From the NCBI GenBank assembly GCA_018296165.2, contig JACKQL020000073.1, forward strand, positions 62,001 to 126,000: a stretch of 64,000 bases of DNA, in the 5' to 3' direction. The translations under genes were made by a program, and so were the position numbers. This stretch comes from Termitomyces sp. T153 (Eukaryota > Basidiomycota > Agaricomycetes > Agaricales > Lyophyllaceae). Each line of letters begins with the position of its first letter. Within the stretch, counting starts at the first letter, position 1. The notes beneath the pieces were generated by a model. It worked only from the letters and a program-made list of their open reading frames with translations, was not told where the DNA came from and ran no database searches. Below are positions 1-12,000 of the stretch, piece after piece.

Positions 1-264
1 TACTTGGGGTTCTAATTTTGCACTGTGAAATGTCTAAGTGTGGCTATGAATTCCTCCTCAATGCAGGAAGGAACACTCTCAGGAAGTACACTTTACACTA
101 TGTACAAGATGTTTTTGAAAACCTTCTCCCTTGCTATGGTGGGAAACTTGGGAATGTAATGTCTGAGTTGGTATCCTTGGGATTTGTTGGGAGAGGATGT
201 CACATTGCTGATCACATCAATACACATTTATATTATCCTTGACTCCAGGAGCTGCATATTAAAC
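1..264 (+). other. Unrecognised sequence with a short ORF at the window edge
   Basis: An ORF of 74 codons (18-242) is open here but I do not recognise it, and it lacks any clear motif. It lies just outside the 3' end of the Helitron relic that runs on the minus strand from about 265. CpG is almost absent, as in the neighbouring transposons, so this is probably old repeat DNA rather than a gene. Confidence 0.2.
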
Positions 265-289
265 ATGATCTATAGTCTATGCCTTTGGC

Positions 290-725
290 ACAGGCCTAGA
301 ACTTTTGCTAAGTCTCAGATCCAACCTCACTTTATTGAGTTAGGTCCTCAATATTCTAACTCAATGTTGAGATCCAGACACAACCTCACTTTGTTCAGTT
401 AGGTCTTTGTATTTGTGAATTCAATGCTAAGATCTAGACCCAACCTCACTTCATTCAGTTAGGTCTTTGTATTTGTTAAAAGTCCAGACTCAACCTCACT
501 TCATTCAGTTACAGTAGGTCTTTGTATTTGTTGATTCAATGCTAAGGTCTGGACTCAACCTCACTTCATTCAGTTAGGTCTTTGTATTTGCTAATTCAAT
601 GCTAAGATCCAGACCAAACCTCACTTCATTTGGTTAGGTCTTTGTATCTTGTTGACTCAATGCTAAGGTCTGGACCCAGACTGACTTTGTTCTGTTAGGT
701 CTTTGTAGTTTGTTGACTAAGTGTT
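290..725 (-). repeat. Helitron subterminal minisatellite, about 7 units of ~60 bp
   Basis: Repeated unit with the core 'cccaacctcacttcattcag' followed by 'ttaggtctttgtatttgt' and 'caatgctaagatc'. The units are imperfect. The same unit in reverse orientation occurs at 6095-6370 and 8235-8430, each time directly before a 3' terminal hairpin, so it is a property of this Helitron family. Confidence 0.85.
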
Positions 726-995
726 GCTTTCTGTTACAATTAAATACTGAGATTTTATATATAAAGCAATTATATATCTATGTTATATTATCAACAAAAT
801 ACTAGAATGTACACTAATATACATTAGAAATGCTAGGGATTGTTAAAGTCAGTATTAACTAAGGAATTATTCAAACTGTCACATTTACATTTCTAAACTA
901 TTCAGAATATCTTTACTACACTCATGTTATATAAATTAGGTGCTAAAGTTCATAGAAGTTAACAATTTCTTGCTTGAATCCATTGAAAGTCACAC

Positions 996-1735
996 TTACA
1001 TTTGTAAACCATTCAGGATTTCTTGATAGACAATATTTGCAGTCTTTCTTGATGTGTTTCCTGAGTCTAAAATGACTTTGATATGCTCTCTTGATGTGCA
1101 CCAAGAAAGTACAACATAAAGTTGGCCATGTGCAAAAACTCCTGATTGAAGGTCCAATCCACCATGCCTGACTGATTGACTCTGAGACTTGTTGATCCAT
1201 AGCAAAGGCTAGACAAACTGGGAATTGTCTCCTGTGCAATGAAATTGGCAAATCCTCTTCAGAGGCATTCATAATGTGGTGCTATCAAGTAAGGTTGCCT
1301 TCTTAAAATAGGTTGAACAGGAGCCAAGCTGTGGTGGAATAGTAGGGTGAATGGGAAGCTCTAATTCTTTTGCTAGTATATTTTGGCAGGATTTTCTGGT
1401 TGTGGTGGATGATTGGGTAGTGCAGAGTCCAAGTCTTCTGCCAGTTGATCTTCAGCAGGATCCACATGTTCCAAGTCATCATCAGAAGGCATATCATCCT
1501 GAGGACCCAATAGATGATCAATGGGAGGATCCAATTGTTCTGCTACCTTGATAATGAGCAGGATCAACATATTACAAGTCATCATTGGAAGTTATGTCAT
1601 TCTGAGGACCTGAATCATCAAAGTCCTCTTCCAAATCAGCTTCATGTTGCTATTCCCAGCCTTGGAAGATCCTATGAGTCATAGCTGCATTCAAAGGACT
1701 ATGTTCAGGTATCAGATCAATATGCTATTAAACTT
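996..1735 (-). pseudogene. Helitron-derived ORF with PIF1-helicase C-terminal end, broken
   Basis: The minus strand encodes acidic segments such as 'SDDDLEHVDPAED' and then the conserved end of the Helitron PIF1-type helicase: 'EEDLPISLHRRQFPV', 'NKSQSQSVRHGGLDL', 'GVFAHGQLYVVLS', '[19 protein letters not shown]'. Compared with copy 2 (5586 onward), two bases are missing after the ATG near 1203, which shifts the frame. An arginine expected after FPV is a cysteine here (CGN to TGN), a CpG-type change. The upstream part of the helicase, including the segment that copy 2 retains before EEDLP, is missing. Non-functional. Confidence 0.6.
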
Positions 1736-1740
1736 TGTTA

Positions 1741-2934
1741 GTTAAAGTAGCATTTTGAAATAGTACTTCCAAGCAAGGACTACTTTTTGTTTATATTTGT
1801 ATGTAGTCATGTGCTGGGAGTCTGGAAATTGAGGCTATTTACAATGAATTTTTGTTTTTGAATTGAATTCTGAATTTGATTGTTGTTGAGTGTTTTTCCC
1901 AGAAGCTCTAGAATAATTTTCCAAACACTGGCATTGAAAATTCTTAGACTTGTTCTCTTTAGATCTCCCTCTGCCAGGTGAGTAGCTAGAACTTTAGAAC
2001 TTCTCATAGATGCTGAATAGACTTTGGATCTCTCTGTGCCAGTTGTGTGATTGAGCCATAGCCTCCAGAGGTCACCCTTACAAGTAAGATGATTGATTGG
2101 TATCAGCCTATTGTCTCTTCCAATTACAAAAGCAGATAGAGGTGGCATCATCATGGGCATAGGATATTGCATAGGAACTTTTCTCACTCTTCTAAGTGCA
2201 GAAGCAAGTGAAGGAGGCACCATTCTAGGGATGTTCAAGAAAAACAGTTTTAGGAATTACTATATCCTAGAGATCAATGAATACCTCCAGTTGCCATACC
2301 TCCAGGCCCACATTGAAGTAGTGGACAAACCACAGTGTTGATCTGTTTCAAATATCTATTGTTTTGATTTGCTCAACAATTGTCAGGATCTGTCATTTAT
2401 AACTGTTCAAGTCTCCTTTGAATCCTAGCTTATTGCCTTTGGCTTTTAGGAGTAGTAAGTGGTAGGTTTGTATGCCTGCAACATCAATTGTTAAACATTT
2501 TGATAGTCAAAATACTAAAATTAACTTGCATGATGAGATATTCAACATATCAATAGCTAAATGTGGTTAAGGATCTATTAATAGCTATTAATAAACTTGT
2601 TAGTCAACATCAATCAGTCAATAGATGTGACCAAACATACTTTGTTGTGTGGTCTCCTTTCCAAAACTTTGTAGATATGCATTGTTTGGTCATGTTGTAT
2701 TTAAAAAAAACAAGGTGTAAAAAATAGTGTCTACTAATCACATTTTGCCTTTTTCACATGTGCAGGCTATCTGGCATGTTTCACACATAGTCAAAAGATG
2801 GTATATACTTATTCAAGTTGTCTACTATAAAATCTTTCAGAAAAAACCCATTCCAAATGCAAAAAACAGCCAAGTTACCCAAAAAAGAAGGTTCTTGGTC
2901 AGCAGCTGACAAATTTTAGTCAGCACAGAAGCAA
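1741..2934. other. Non-coding, CpG-poor DNA between two Helitron copies
   Basis: The ORFs in both directions (for example 1807-2238 minus and 2093-2341 plus) overlap each other and show no motif I recognise. A short inverted repeat based on 'ctattaatag' lies near 2575-2600. The stretch is probably old transposon DNA. Confidence 0.3.
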
Positions 2935-3099
2935 TCTATAGTATATGGGACGACTCCTGGGAAAGTGGCTGTGCGCTCATTATATGCGACGACGAATCTT
3001 AAGAAACTGGGTTCCATCAATCCTTATGTAATGCTTATGTAAAATTATGTAAGTTGGCTGGCTTCAAATTTTTGGCCAGTTCCTTGGAAAGATCAATCG

Positions 3100-3977
3100 A
3101 TCATCGCACCAAATCTCTCTTTCTTTCTTCCCGAAAAACTGAAGCTTCCAACATTGTCTCTGCTTTGATACTGTGAGAAAAGGCTTTGATTGGCTTGATA
3201 GACTTTCCTGAAGAGGCTTCACTTACTTGGCCATGTATTATTCTACTACTGAGTGTCATCTCCAATCACTGATCAAACTGATAACCAGATCTTCACTATT
3301 GCATCTTTTATCGGGCTATTTCTTAGCATTGAGTAGCTTTCTGTCCTTGAGGTGGGCCTTCTTTTCTTTGCCTAATTGTCTGATGGCTGATTTTGATGGT
3401 GTATAGAAGCTGAATTTCTTATGTATACTTCTTTTCTGAGAGTCATCTCTATTGACTGATCATGACTGAAAACAGACTTCACTGCAGTCTTTATCAGGCT
3501 TTTTTTCTGTGCATTCAGTAGCTTTGCAGGTATGTTTTCTCTAGGTTAATCTGAGAGCTGATTTGTGAGCAGTATCTGTTTTTTTTTTGAAGCAGCTATT
3601 GGTTTTCTACTTTCAAGGTAAATCTCTTTTTCTGTGCTGACAGTTGATCTTCATGTTCTCTCAGTAGAATCTTTGCTCTTATCCTCACATCATATTTGAG
3701 CCATTTTATATGTGGCTCTCACTCAGGTAAGAATGTTTCCTGCTTATTCAAGCCTGTATTTGACTGATAATTTGGTAGTTTCTGCTTTCTGTGCTATATT
3801 GCTGTTATCCTCCAGTTTTGGGCAGTTGCTGAGTATGTGTTTCTTATTTTTCTCATCTAGAAGAATCATCATTAGCTTGAATTCAGAATCAAACATTGCT
3901 GTTTATTGAGCACTTCCAATAATTTTTATCAGTTTACTTTTCAAGCCTTGATTATGTGAGTACTTATTAACTATTTT
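3100..3977 (+). repeat. 5' internal repeats of the Helitron-like element
   Basis: Two diverged units (about 3236-3400 and 3410-3560) share 'tgtcatctcca/tctattgactgatca', 'gcattgagtagctt' or 'gcattcagtagcttt' and a following T-rich tract. The same series recurs in copy 3 (about 6700-7080). Several GT and polypyrimidine-AG pairs suggest introns of a former leader. Confidence 0.45.
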
Positions 3978-5798
3978 TTGATTCTTTGTTTATTGATAAA
4001 ATTCAGGCCACCTTCTACCCAGGAACTACCCAGTACTCCTGAGAGTCAAAGACAACAGTCTCGCTCTCAAAGTAGACTACAATTGTTGCAAATGACTGAT
4101 CCTGATGATCGACGTGCAAACCGAGGTAATAGAGCTTCTTTCCATAATTTTGAACAGGTCAATGCTGCTATGCCACCTGTGCAACCTTTGCATTTTGATT
4201 CTATAGCACTGGGTAGGGGTACTAATGCCCCCTCAATGAATGATGTTGCTTCTGGATCTTCTGAAAGACCTGTGAGACTGCTAGCTATCTCTGATGACCC
4301 ATTTTCTTTGAATGCTCCTGTGGGCCAGAGCATATATATACCTCCTGTAACACATTTACCTGAGGGTTGGAATGCCCCATTGCAAAATCCTATTCCTCAG
4401 AATGTGCCTGCTGCACCTGTTTTGAGAAGGAATCAGCATAGACATAAGAATCAAACACATACATCCCTTGCTCCTACTGCTAATGTTGCATCTACCTCTT
4501 CTTCTGGACATAGAGGGCTCCCTCAACCACTACATAATATCTCCAGTGGACAAGCTGATCCTGCACTGAATAACTTGACCAGAGGAAATATTGCTTATAG
4601 AGAAATGATGTCTAATTATAATGCATCTCAAGAGCAACGAGCATTAGCAGCTTTTCAAGAGCAACAAAGACAAAGAAATATTGCTCAGGAACAGAATAGA
4701 CAGAGGCTTGCTGCTCAACAATCAGATGCATTAGCTGCATTGGAGCAGGAAAGACAGAGATTCTTTGCTGAGCAAGAAGAAGCAAGACAAAGACAAGAAA
4801 GATATGATCAGAGATTAGCAGAGGAACAAAGACTTGCTGCTCAGCAGGAGGAGGCTAGACAGAGACAAGAGAGACATGAGCAAATATTAGCAGAGCAAGA
4901 TCCTGAACATAGGCCTTTCAATAATGTTTTAGCTCAAAGGATTTTACAACTATGGGAGGGCCAACATATAGCTGATTTAGAAGAGGATTTCAATGGTTTT
5001 GCTCTTCAAAATGATATTGAACTGGAAAATATTCATGCAGCCTTCAATGAAATGATGCTGCACCCTCTTGAACATTTTGAAGAACCTAGGGAAAATATGA
5101 ATGATTTTGGAGAACAAGTCTTTAATGGCTTGGCTCCTCAAAATAACATACCTCCTGAAGATGACTTGGAATATGTTGATCCTGCTGAACATGGTCCTCA
5201 GAATGAGAAATATCTAGGAGAAGAGAAGGTTATGCAGAGTGCAGACTCTGTCATGTCTAATGATGGAAATGTGAATGACCTGACATTGTATCCAATGGAA
5301 TACCTCAACTCTTTGAAAGCCAGTAATTTGCCTTTAGCTAAATTGGCTCTAAAGATTGGTGTTCCTGTCATGCTGCTCAGGAATCTGGATACAACTAAAG
5401 GACTTTGCAATGGGACAAGAATGATTGTCACCCACATCAGCACTAGAGTTCTCAGATGTCAGATCATCAGTGGGGATGCCAAGTTTGCAGGATCAATTGT
5501 TTTGATTCCAAGAATCAACATGAATGTCTCTGAAGAGGATTTGCCAATTCCATTGCGCAGGAGACAATTCCCAGTTTGATTGGCCTTTGCTATGACAATC
5601 AACAAGTCTCAGGGTCAATCAGTCAAGCATGTTGGATTGGACCTTTGATCAGGAGTTTTTTCGCATGGCCAACTTTATGTTGCACTCTCTTGGTGCACAT
5701 CAGGAGATCGTATCAAAGTGATTTTGGACCCAGAAAACACATCAAGAAAGACTGCAAATATTGTCTATTAAGAAATCCTGAATGGTTTACAAATGTAA
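3978..5798 (+). pseudogene. Helitron-derived fused ORF: Q-rich coiled coil plus PIF1-helicase C-terminus
   Basis: Open for 533 codons, then continuing in the same frame through three stop codons. The true exon may start after the acceptor 'aaattcag' near 4007. The N-terminal ~200 residues are Ser/Pro/Gln-rich. Residues ~210-310 are a long charged, Gln-rich coiled coil with repeats like 'EARQRQER'. An acidic stretch follows ('PPEDDLEYVDPAE'). From residue ~435 comes the end of a Helitron PIF1 helicase: 'LALKIGVPVMLLRNLD', 'GLCNGTRMIV', 'RRRQFPV', stop, 'LAFAMTINKSQGQSVKHVG'. The first two stops sit where the family has Arg (FPV-R-LAFAM and GLDL-R-SGVF), as expected from CGA to TGA; the third replaces Gln in NIVYQE. 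Rep and the main helicase core are absent, so this is a shortened derivative. Confidence 0.65.
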
Positions 5799-6094
5799 GT
5801 GTGACTTTTGTTGGATTCAGGCAACAAATTGCTAACTTCTATGAACTTCAGCACCTAATGTCTATACCTGGACCATGTAGTATAGATATTCTCAATGGTT
5901 TACAAATGTAAGTGTGACCATTTAAAGAATTGCTTGGTTAGTACTAACTTTTATAATTTTCAGCATCTCTAATATATACCAGTGGACATTGTAGTATTTT
6001 GTTAATAATGTAATATAGATACATGATTGGTTTATAGATGAAATCTCAGTGTATTGAATGGTAAGAGAAAAGCAACACTTGGTCAACAAAATAC

Positions 6095-6370
6095 AAAGAC
6101 CTAACCGAACGAAGTGAGGTTGGGTCTGGGATGAAGCACTGAGTTAGAAATACAAAGACCTAACTGAACGAAGTGAGGTTGGGTCTGGGATGAAGCATTG
6201 AGTTAGAAATACAAAGACCTAACCGAACAAAGTGAGGTTGGGTCTGGGATGAAGCACTGAGTTAGAAATACAAAGACCTAACCGAACAAAGTGAGGTTGG
6301 GTCTGGGATGAAGCATTGAGTAGAATATCAAGGACCTAACCAAACGAAGTGAGGTTGGGTCTGGGATGAA
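6095..6370 (+). repeat. Helitron subterminal minisatellite (copy 2)
   Basis: Four to five units of about 59 bp, each containing 'acaaagacctaaccgaacga' and 'agtgaggttgggtctgggat' and ending in 'gaagca'. Units differ by one to three bases. They lie directly before the 3' hairpin. Confidence 0.9.
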
Positions 6371-6374
6371 GCAA

Positions 6375-6412
6375 GAGCTACAGGCCCGTGCCTTCAGCAC
6401 GGGGCGTAGCTC
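6375..6412 (+). terminator. 3' terminal hairpin of Helitron-like copy 2
   Basis: GAGCTAC and GTAGCTC enclose CCCGTGC-CTTCA-GCACGGG. Subterminal hairpins of this kind mark Helitron 3' ends, where they stop rolling-circle transposition. One base later TCTATAG, the 5' end of copy 3, begins. Diverged versions of this hairpin are at about 268-300 (minus) and 8429-8466 (plus). Confidence 0.7.
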
Positions 6413-6413
6413 G

Positions 6414-8466
6414 TCTATAGTATATGTGATGACTCCTGGGAAAGTGGCTGTGCACCTATTATATGAGACAATGAATCATAAGAAACTGGGTTCCATCAAT
6501 CTTTATGTAATGCTTATGTAAAATTACATAAGTTGGCTGGCTTCAAATTTTTGGCCTTTACCTTTAGTGTGTGGCAAAGATCAATCATTGCACCAAATCA
6601 CTCTTTCTTTTAACCTCTCTTTCTAATATGAAGCATCAACCATTCTTTCTGCTCTGATACTGTGAGAAGAAGCTTTGTTTGGAGGTTTTTACACTTAACT
6701 GGCCATGTATGCTCTACTTGTTGTCATCTCCAATCACTAATCATAGCTGATAACCAGATTTCCACTATTGCATCCTTCTTCAGGCTTTTTCTGAGCATTG
6801 AGTAGCTTTCTCTTCTTTTGGGTGGGCTTTCTTTTCTTTGCTTAATTGTCCAATGGCTGATTTTGGTAGTTGTTTCTATATTGAAGCTGAAGGGCTAGGT
6901 GTACTCTTTTTCTGAGTGTAACTTTTATAGACTAATCATGGCCAAAATCAGACTTGACTGCATTCTTCATTAGGCTCCCTTTCTGAGTGCTCAGTAGCTT
7001 TGCAAGTATGCTTTTTCTATATTTGTCTGAGAACTAATTCAAGTATTATCCATTTTCTCTTCTAAACAGTTATTGGCTTTCTGCTTTTAAGGTAGATCTC
7101 TTTCAAACACTAAATTGCTAACTTCTGTGAATTTTAGCACCTAATGTATATGAGTTGACAGTGTAGTATAGATATTCTCAATAGTTCTGGTTCAGACTTG
7201 AAAGTGTGAATTCTTATAGTTTTACAGTAATCAGTTCTTATATCTTAGAGCCAACTTACTCCTGATCATCTCCAACTTTTCCTGCTCTCAATAGACATTT
7301 GACTACATTATGACAGCCTCTGAAAAAGGATGGTGGATTTAATTTAGTATGCTACTATTGGTCAAGAGAGCATTGAAGCTTACTTTGAGATGGAAAAAGC
7401 TTCAGAAGGCAGTATTAATATAGAATGTGAAAAGTTGATGATCCTCTGTTAAGGAACAGGAGGTTTTTTGGTCACTACTAATAGCTGTAGGCTAGGTCCT
7501 GTTTCTGAAATTCCATAGGGTTTCTGATTTGAAAATGTATGGTTTATGATTAGATAATTGTATGTCAGATATATTGAGTTGAAGAAAACAGATGGTTTAT
7601 GTGTAATAATAAATCTTGCTTAGATAGAGTATTGGAAAGGGATTATTAAAGCATTGTCACCACTTTGATAAAGAATCAAGTCAAAGGTCTGATTGCTAAG
7701 TGTTAGTACCACTTAGTGATACTATAAATGAGATTGTAGATATTTCATTATTCAGGCTACTTTCTCTAATTTCTTCCTCTTTAATGTAGTTTAGTGTCCA
7801 AAAATTGTCCAGCATGATCTTCAATGTGTATGAGTAATAAGGAAATAGAAGGTGGAGCAGACTTTGATTCATTGACAATTCTAAATTTTCAAGTATATTA
7901 AAGATGATCTATGATCTATTGAATAATAATCACTTGAAAGAGTTGGAATATTGAAAACCTAACCAAGTGAAGTGTGGTTTGGGCTGAATTTCAGCATCAT
8001 GTTAAAAATAATGGAATACTTATGAAGGAAGGTTCATTTGTTATAATTGAAATTATAGTAAAAAGTGACATCTACTGGCATTGACAATGACAAGAATATC
8101 AACACATTGATTTGAAAAAGAAAGACCAAAGTTAGCATAGTGAAAAGAAATGAGTGGAAAAGCTCCATTAATATGACAATCTTGATTGCTTTATTGAGCA
8201 ACTCTTATCAATAACATGAAAGACAAACTGAGGTTGAGTTTGAATCTTAGCATTGAGCTTGGCTCTTAGCACAGACAACATAGTAAGGTTGGGTCTGGGA
8301 CTAAGCATTGAGTTGACAAAATACAAAGACCTAACCAAACATAGTGAGGTTGGGTCTGGGACTTAGCATTAAGTTTGAAATACAAGGACCTGACTGAATG
8401 AAGTGAGGTTGGGTCTGGGATGAAGTGAGAGCTACAGGCCTGTACCAAAAGCATGGACTATAGCTT
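6414..8466 (+). mobile_element. Non-autonomous Helitron-like element (copy 3), no coding capacity
   Basis: Starts with the same 5' end as copy 2 (TCTATAGTATATGTGATGAC) immediately after the hairpin of copy 2. The first ~690 bp follow the 5' region of copy 2. At about 7120-7190 it matches the 3' part of copy 2 around 5830-5900, so the whole coding region has been dropped. The remainder (7190-8200) is AT-rich without recognisable genes. It ends with three ~60-bp repeat units (8235-8430) and a decayed hairpin (8429-8466). Confidence 0.6.
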
Positions 8467-8474
8467 GTTGCATA

Positions 8475-8517
8475 TAGACACAGCCACTTTCTCAGGAGTT
8501 GTTGCATATATTATAGA
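8475..8517 (-). mobile_element. Inverted Helitron 5'-end fragment
   Basis: On the minus strand 8517-8475 reads TCTATAATATATG, then 'aactcctgagaaagtggctg', which matches the 5' end of copies 2 and 3. It faces copy 3 and lies only a few bases beyond the hairpin of that copy, so the two ends are arranged as an inverted pair. Confidence 0.55.
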
Positions 8518-8596
8518 TGATGATTATGTCTGTTGCTGCCTAGCTGTCATGCAAAGAACATAACAACTAGCAGTTTCACAAGTAGAGTATGAATGT

Positions 8597-9031
8597 TGTT
8601 GAAGACAGGCAAAGCACAGGGGACTGAATAGTCACTAAAGCTGAAGTCCAGAGTCAGAAACTGAGTATATTGAAGTGTAACACACTAACTTGAAGTCCAG
8701 AGTCAGAAACTGAGTGGGGACTTCAGGCTTCTACATTATCTATATATACTGTAATGTAACTGAATAGAAGAGAATCCATGTGATTGAATTGAATAGAGAG
8801 ACAATCACATGGAAGTGAATTGAATAGAAAGACAATCACATGGAAGTGAATTGAATAGGAAGACAATCACATGGAAGGTACATGTGATTGAATTGAATAG
8901 AAAGATAATCACATGGAAGGTACATGTGATTGAATTCAATAGAAATGAAAGGAAGCGGACTAAACATGTGTTAAATGAACTTGGAGTGAATGCTGATCAT
9001 CCATAGTAAAATGCAATAAGCAATTCTAACA
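8597..9031 (-). repeat. 3' LTR of the Copia element
   Basis: 435 bp, nearly the same as 13788-14189. It contains tandem copies of a ~32-bp unit with 'gacaatcacatggaa' and 'gtgaattgaatag'; this LTR has one unit more than the other, which accounts for most of the length difference. Confidence 0.92.
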
Positions 9032-9041
9032 CTCCCCCCTG
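9032..9041 (-). promoter_or_regulatory. Polypurine tract of the Copia element
   Basis: Minus strand AGGGGGGAG directly abuts the 3' LTR start TGTTAG. This is the usual position and composition of the primer for plus-strand DNA synthesis. Confidence 0.75.
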
Positions 9042-9069
9042 ATCCAGTCAATCTCCAAGCTTGAATAAG

Positions 9070-12000
9070 CTAGTAAATCCCCATTCCCTGTCTGCAGAAT
9101 TCCACTTTGAGTAGAGGAAGTGGTTTTGTGAGTAGATCTGCCACTTGTTCTGTTCCAGGAATATGATGAAGAATCAATTTCTGCTGATCAACTGCATCTC
9201 TGAGCCAATAGAAGCTGAGATCAAGGTGTTTCATTTGTCCATGGTGTTCTGGATTCTTGGTAACACTGACTGCAGATTGATTGTCAATTAGCATGGGAGA
9301 TGGAGCAGTAAAAGAGTATCCCATTTCATGTAGAATATTCCACATCCAGATGATTTCTTTGCCAGCTTCTACAGCAGCAATGTATTCTGCTTCAGTTGTG
9401 GATAAGGCAACAACTGATTAAAGCTTGCTACTCCATCCAATAGCTCCACCACCAATTGTAGTTAGATAACCACCAGTAGAGCGGCTGGAATCAGGACAAT
9501 CTCCATGTGAGGCATCACAGAATGTAGTAAAGGGTTGAATGCCAGTGTCAGCATTAAAATGGAGTCTATAATCCATTGTGCCTTTGCAATAGTATAATAA
9601 ATGCTTGACTGCAGCCCAATGCTTGGGTCCTAGAGAGGAATTGAAGCGTCCAAGGCATGAGACTGCATAAGCAATATCTGGCCTTGTCATAGTAGCCAAA
9701 TACTGCAGTGAACCAATTGCATTTAAATAAGGCACATTGCTCATCTCCTCCTCTTCTGCTTCATTCTGTGGTGTCATGGCTTTAGAGAGTTTGATTCCAG
9801 GTGTCATTGGAGTAGATACTGGATTGCAATCGCTCATTTTATAGCGCTCCAACATGTCAACAATGTATTGACGTTGTGAGAGTGAAATAGAGCGTTTAGA
9901 GCGGTTTCTATGTATCTGAACACCTAGAAGGAAGTGGGAAGGGCCCAAGTCACAGATTTTGAAGTGCTTTTTGAGGTCATCAACAGCAGAGTCAAGTGCA
10001 GCAGTAGATTTTGAAGCAAGTGTAATGTCATCAATATAGATGGGCACAATGATCTTGACTTCTCCTCTGATATAGAGATAGATAGAGCGGTCAGATTCAA
10101 GTCTTTTGAAGCCCATTGATGATAATGCTCCATGTAGCTTCTTGTTCCACTGTCTGCCTGCTTGTTTTAGACCATAAAGTGACTTCTTGAGCCTGAGTAC
10201 CTTCTTTCCATTCTGAAACCCTTCTGGTTGAAGCATATAGATATCTTCTTCCAGATCTCCATTGGGGAAAGCAGAAGTGACATCCACAGAGTGCAATTCC
10301 ATGTCCTCTATGCCAGCAATAGCAAGGATAAGGTGCAAAGATGCAGGTCGAAATGTTGGTGCAAAAACTTTGTTATAATCAATGCCAGGATGTTGTGCAT
10401 AACCCTTTGCAACAAGTCTAGCTTTAAAGTGCTCAATTGAGCCATCTGCATTGTGCTTGATGTGAAACACCCATCCACAGCCAATTGCTTTCTTGCCTTC
10501 AGGCAAGTCACACTCCTCCCAAGTCCCATTAGCTACCAATGAGATATACTCATCAACTGCAGCTTGATACCACTTCTCAGCATCCACAGACTTCATAGCT
10601 TGCTTGAATGTCCTAGGATCTGAAGAAGTAGCCATTCCAGCAAATTGAACATCCTCAAAACCAGGGTCAAGTGGTTCTGGATCAGGTTCAAGATCAGACC
10701 CCAGATCCAATTCAGCTTGGACTTGCTCTTCTTTCTCATCAGAACTGTCCTGGACTGGTTCCTGATGTTGTACTACCCACCAATCTCTTGGAGGCTGTAC
10801 ATTGTGTTTAGAGCGTCTCAGAGCAAGGGGAGGTGATGGAGGAGCAGGAATTTGAGCTGGTGGTTGTTGATCTGGTAGCTGAGCTGAATGGTGTCTAGCT
10901 CAATTTGGGCGAGGTCTAGGAGGTGCTGGAGCAGCTGGTGGTGGTGTTATAGGGCGTGCAGGTATAGGAAGCTTAGGATGTGCAGGAGGTATAGCTGGCA
11001 CTTGGAGAACAAATCGTTCTTCCTCTTCATTTTCAAGAGCAGGTAACTCAAACATTGCACTTTGATTGGGGGATGCACTTTCAGGTAGGACTGATAGATC
11101 CACAGGTAGTAAAGGAGGTGTAGGAGGTATTACTGGCCTAGTTAAGCACAAACCAGGCAATAAGCATTCATCAAACTCTGCTCTTTCAGAAATTACAGTC
11201 TTCTTGGTCTCAGGATTGTAAAATAACCATCCTTTATAACCAGGAGGATATCCAATGAAGATGCATTTTTCCATGTGAGACTGTAAAGAGTTGCGCTTAT
11301 CCCTTTGTATATAGACATATGCTCTACATCCCCAGACTCTGAGACTAGAGACATTTGGTTTACGCTTGTACCATCCCTCATAAGGAGTAATTGACTGAGA
11401 TGCAGTTGGAAGTCGATTCAGAATGTGAATCTGAGCATGAAGGCAATGTGCCCAGAATGAGGCTGGTAGACCTGATTCATTGAGCATTGCAGTGATGTCC
11501 TCAGAGAGTGTTCTATTTGCTCTCTCAGCAGCACCATTCTGCTGAGGTCTGTTGCAAGTTGTGTGCCTCCTTCTGATTCCACAAGCATCAGTGTATGCAA
11601 TAAACTCCTTTGACATGTGCTCTCCACCTTTATCATCTTGTATAGCCTTGATTTTGGCATCTAGAGCATTCTCTGCATAAGCTTTGAATGTCTTAAAGGC
11701 ATTGAATGCTTCACTTTTCTTCTTCAGAGCCATAGCAGCTTTAAAGCTTGTGCAATCATCAATGAATGTGATTCAATAATGAAAGCCCCCCATTGCAGTG
11801 ACTGGAAGAGGGCCATGTACATCACTGTGGATCAATTCTAATGGTTTAGATGCACGACTACTGGAAGAAGGAAAAGGATTAGAGCACATTTTGCCAGCCA
11901 AACAAGGTTCACAGATGGGATCAGGCTTTGCAGCAGAATTCAAGTCCAAACCAACTACCAACTTGTTATTGATCATCTTTTTGACATCAGCATAGTTATG

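Larger units (their letters stand above)
265..1740 (-). mobile_element. Helitron relic, 3' half (copy 1)
   Basis: Read on the minus strand, this stretch holds an acidic coding segment, the C-terminal end of a PIF1-like helicase (1272-996), a ~60-bp minisatellite (about 720-290) and a degenerate hairpin (about 300-268) that matches the 3' terminal hairpin of copies 2 and 3 downstream. The order coding end, minisatellite, hairpin is the same in copies 1 and 2. The 5' terminus of this copy is not visible; it may have been lost or displaced by the unrecognised DNA at 1741-2934. Confidence 0.6.
2935..6413 (+). mobile_element. Helitron-like element, complete from end to end (copy 2)
   Basis: The 5' end TCTATAGTATATGGGACGAC at 2935 starts with TC and is repeated, with few changes, at 6414 and (inverted) at 8517-8475. 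The 3' end is a strong hairpin (6375-6412; arms GAGCTAC/GTAGCTC and CCCGTGC/GCACGGG around CTTCA). Between them are a T-rich 5' region with internal ~170-bp repeats (3236-3560), one coding region ending in a PIF1-helicase tail, and a minisatellite. No Rep (HUH) motif and no helicase Walker motifs are present, so the copy is non-autonomous. The assignment to Helitrons rests on the helicase tail, the TC start and the 3' hairpin; the exact last base is uncertain and no canonical CTRR end is obvious. Confidence 0.65.

Noticed and set aside
290..725. Regularly spaced ~60-bp repeats that could suggest a CRISPR array
   Set aside because: There are no unique spacers; whole units repeat in tandem, and the organism is a fungus. 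They are Helitron minisatellites.
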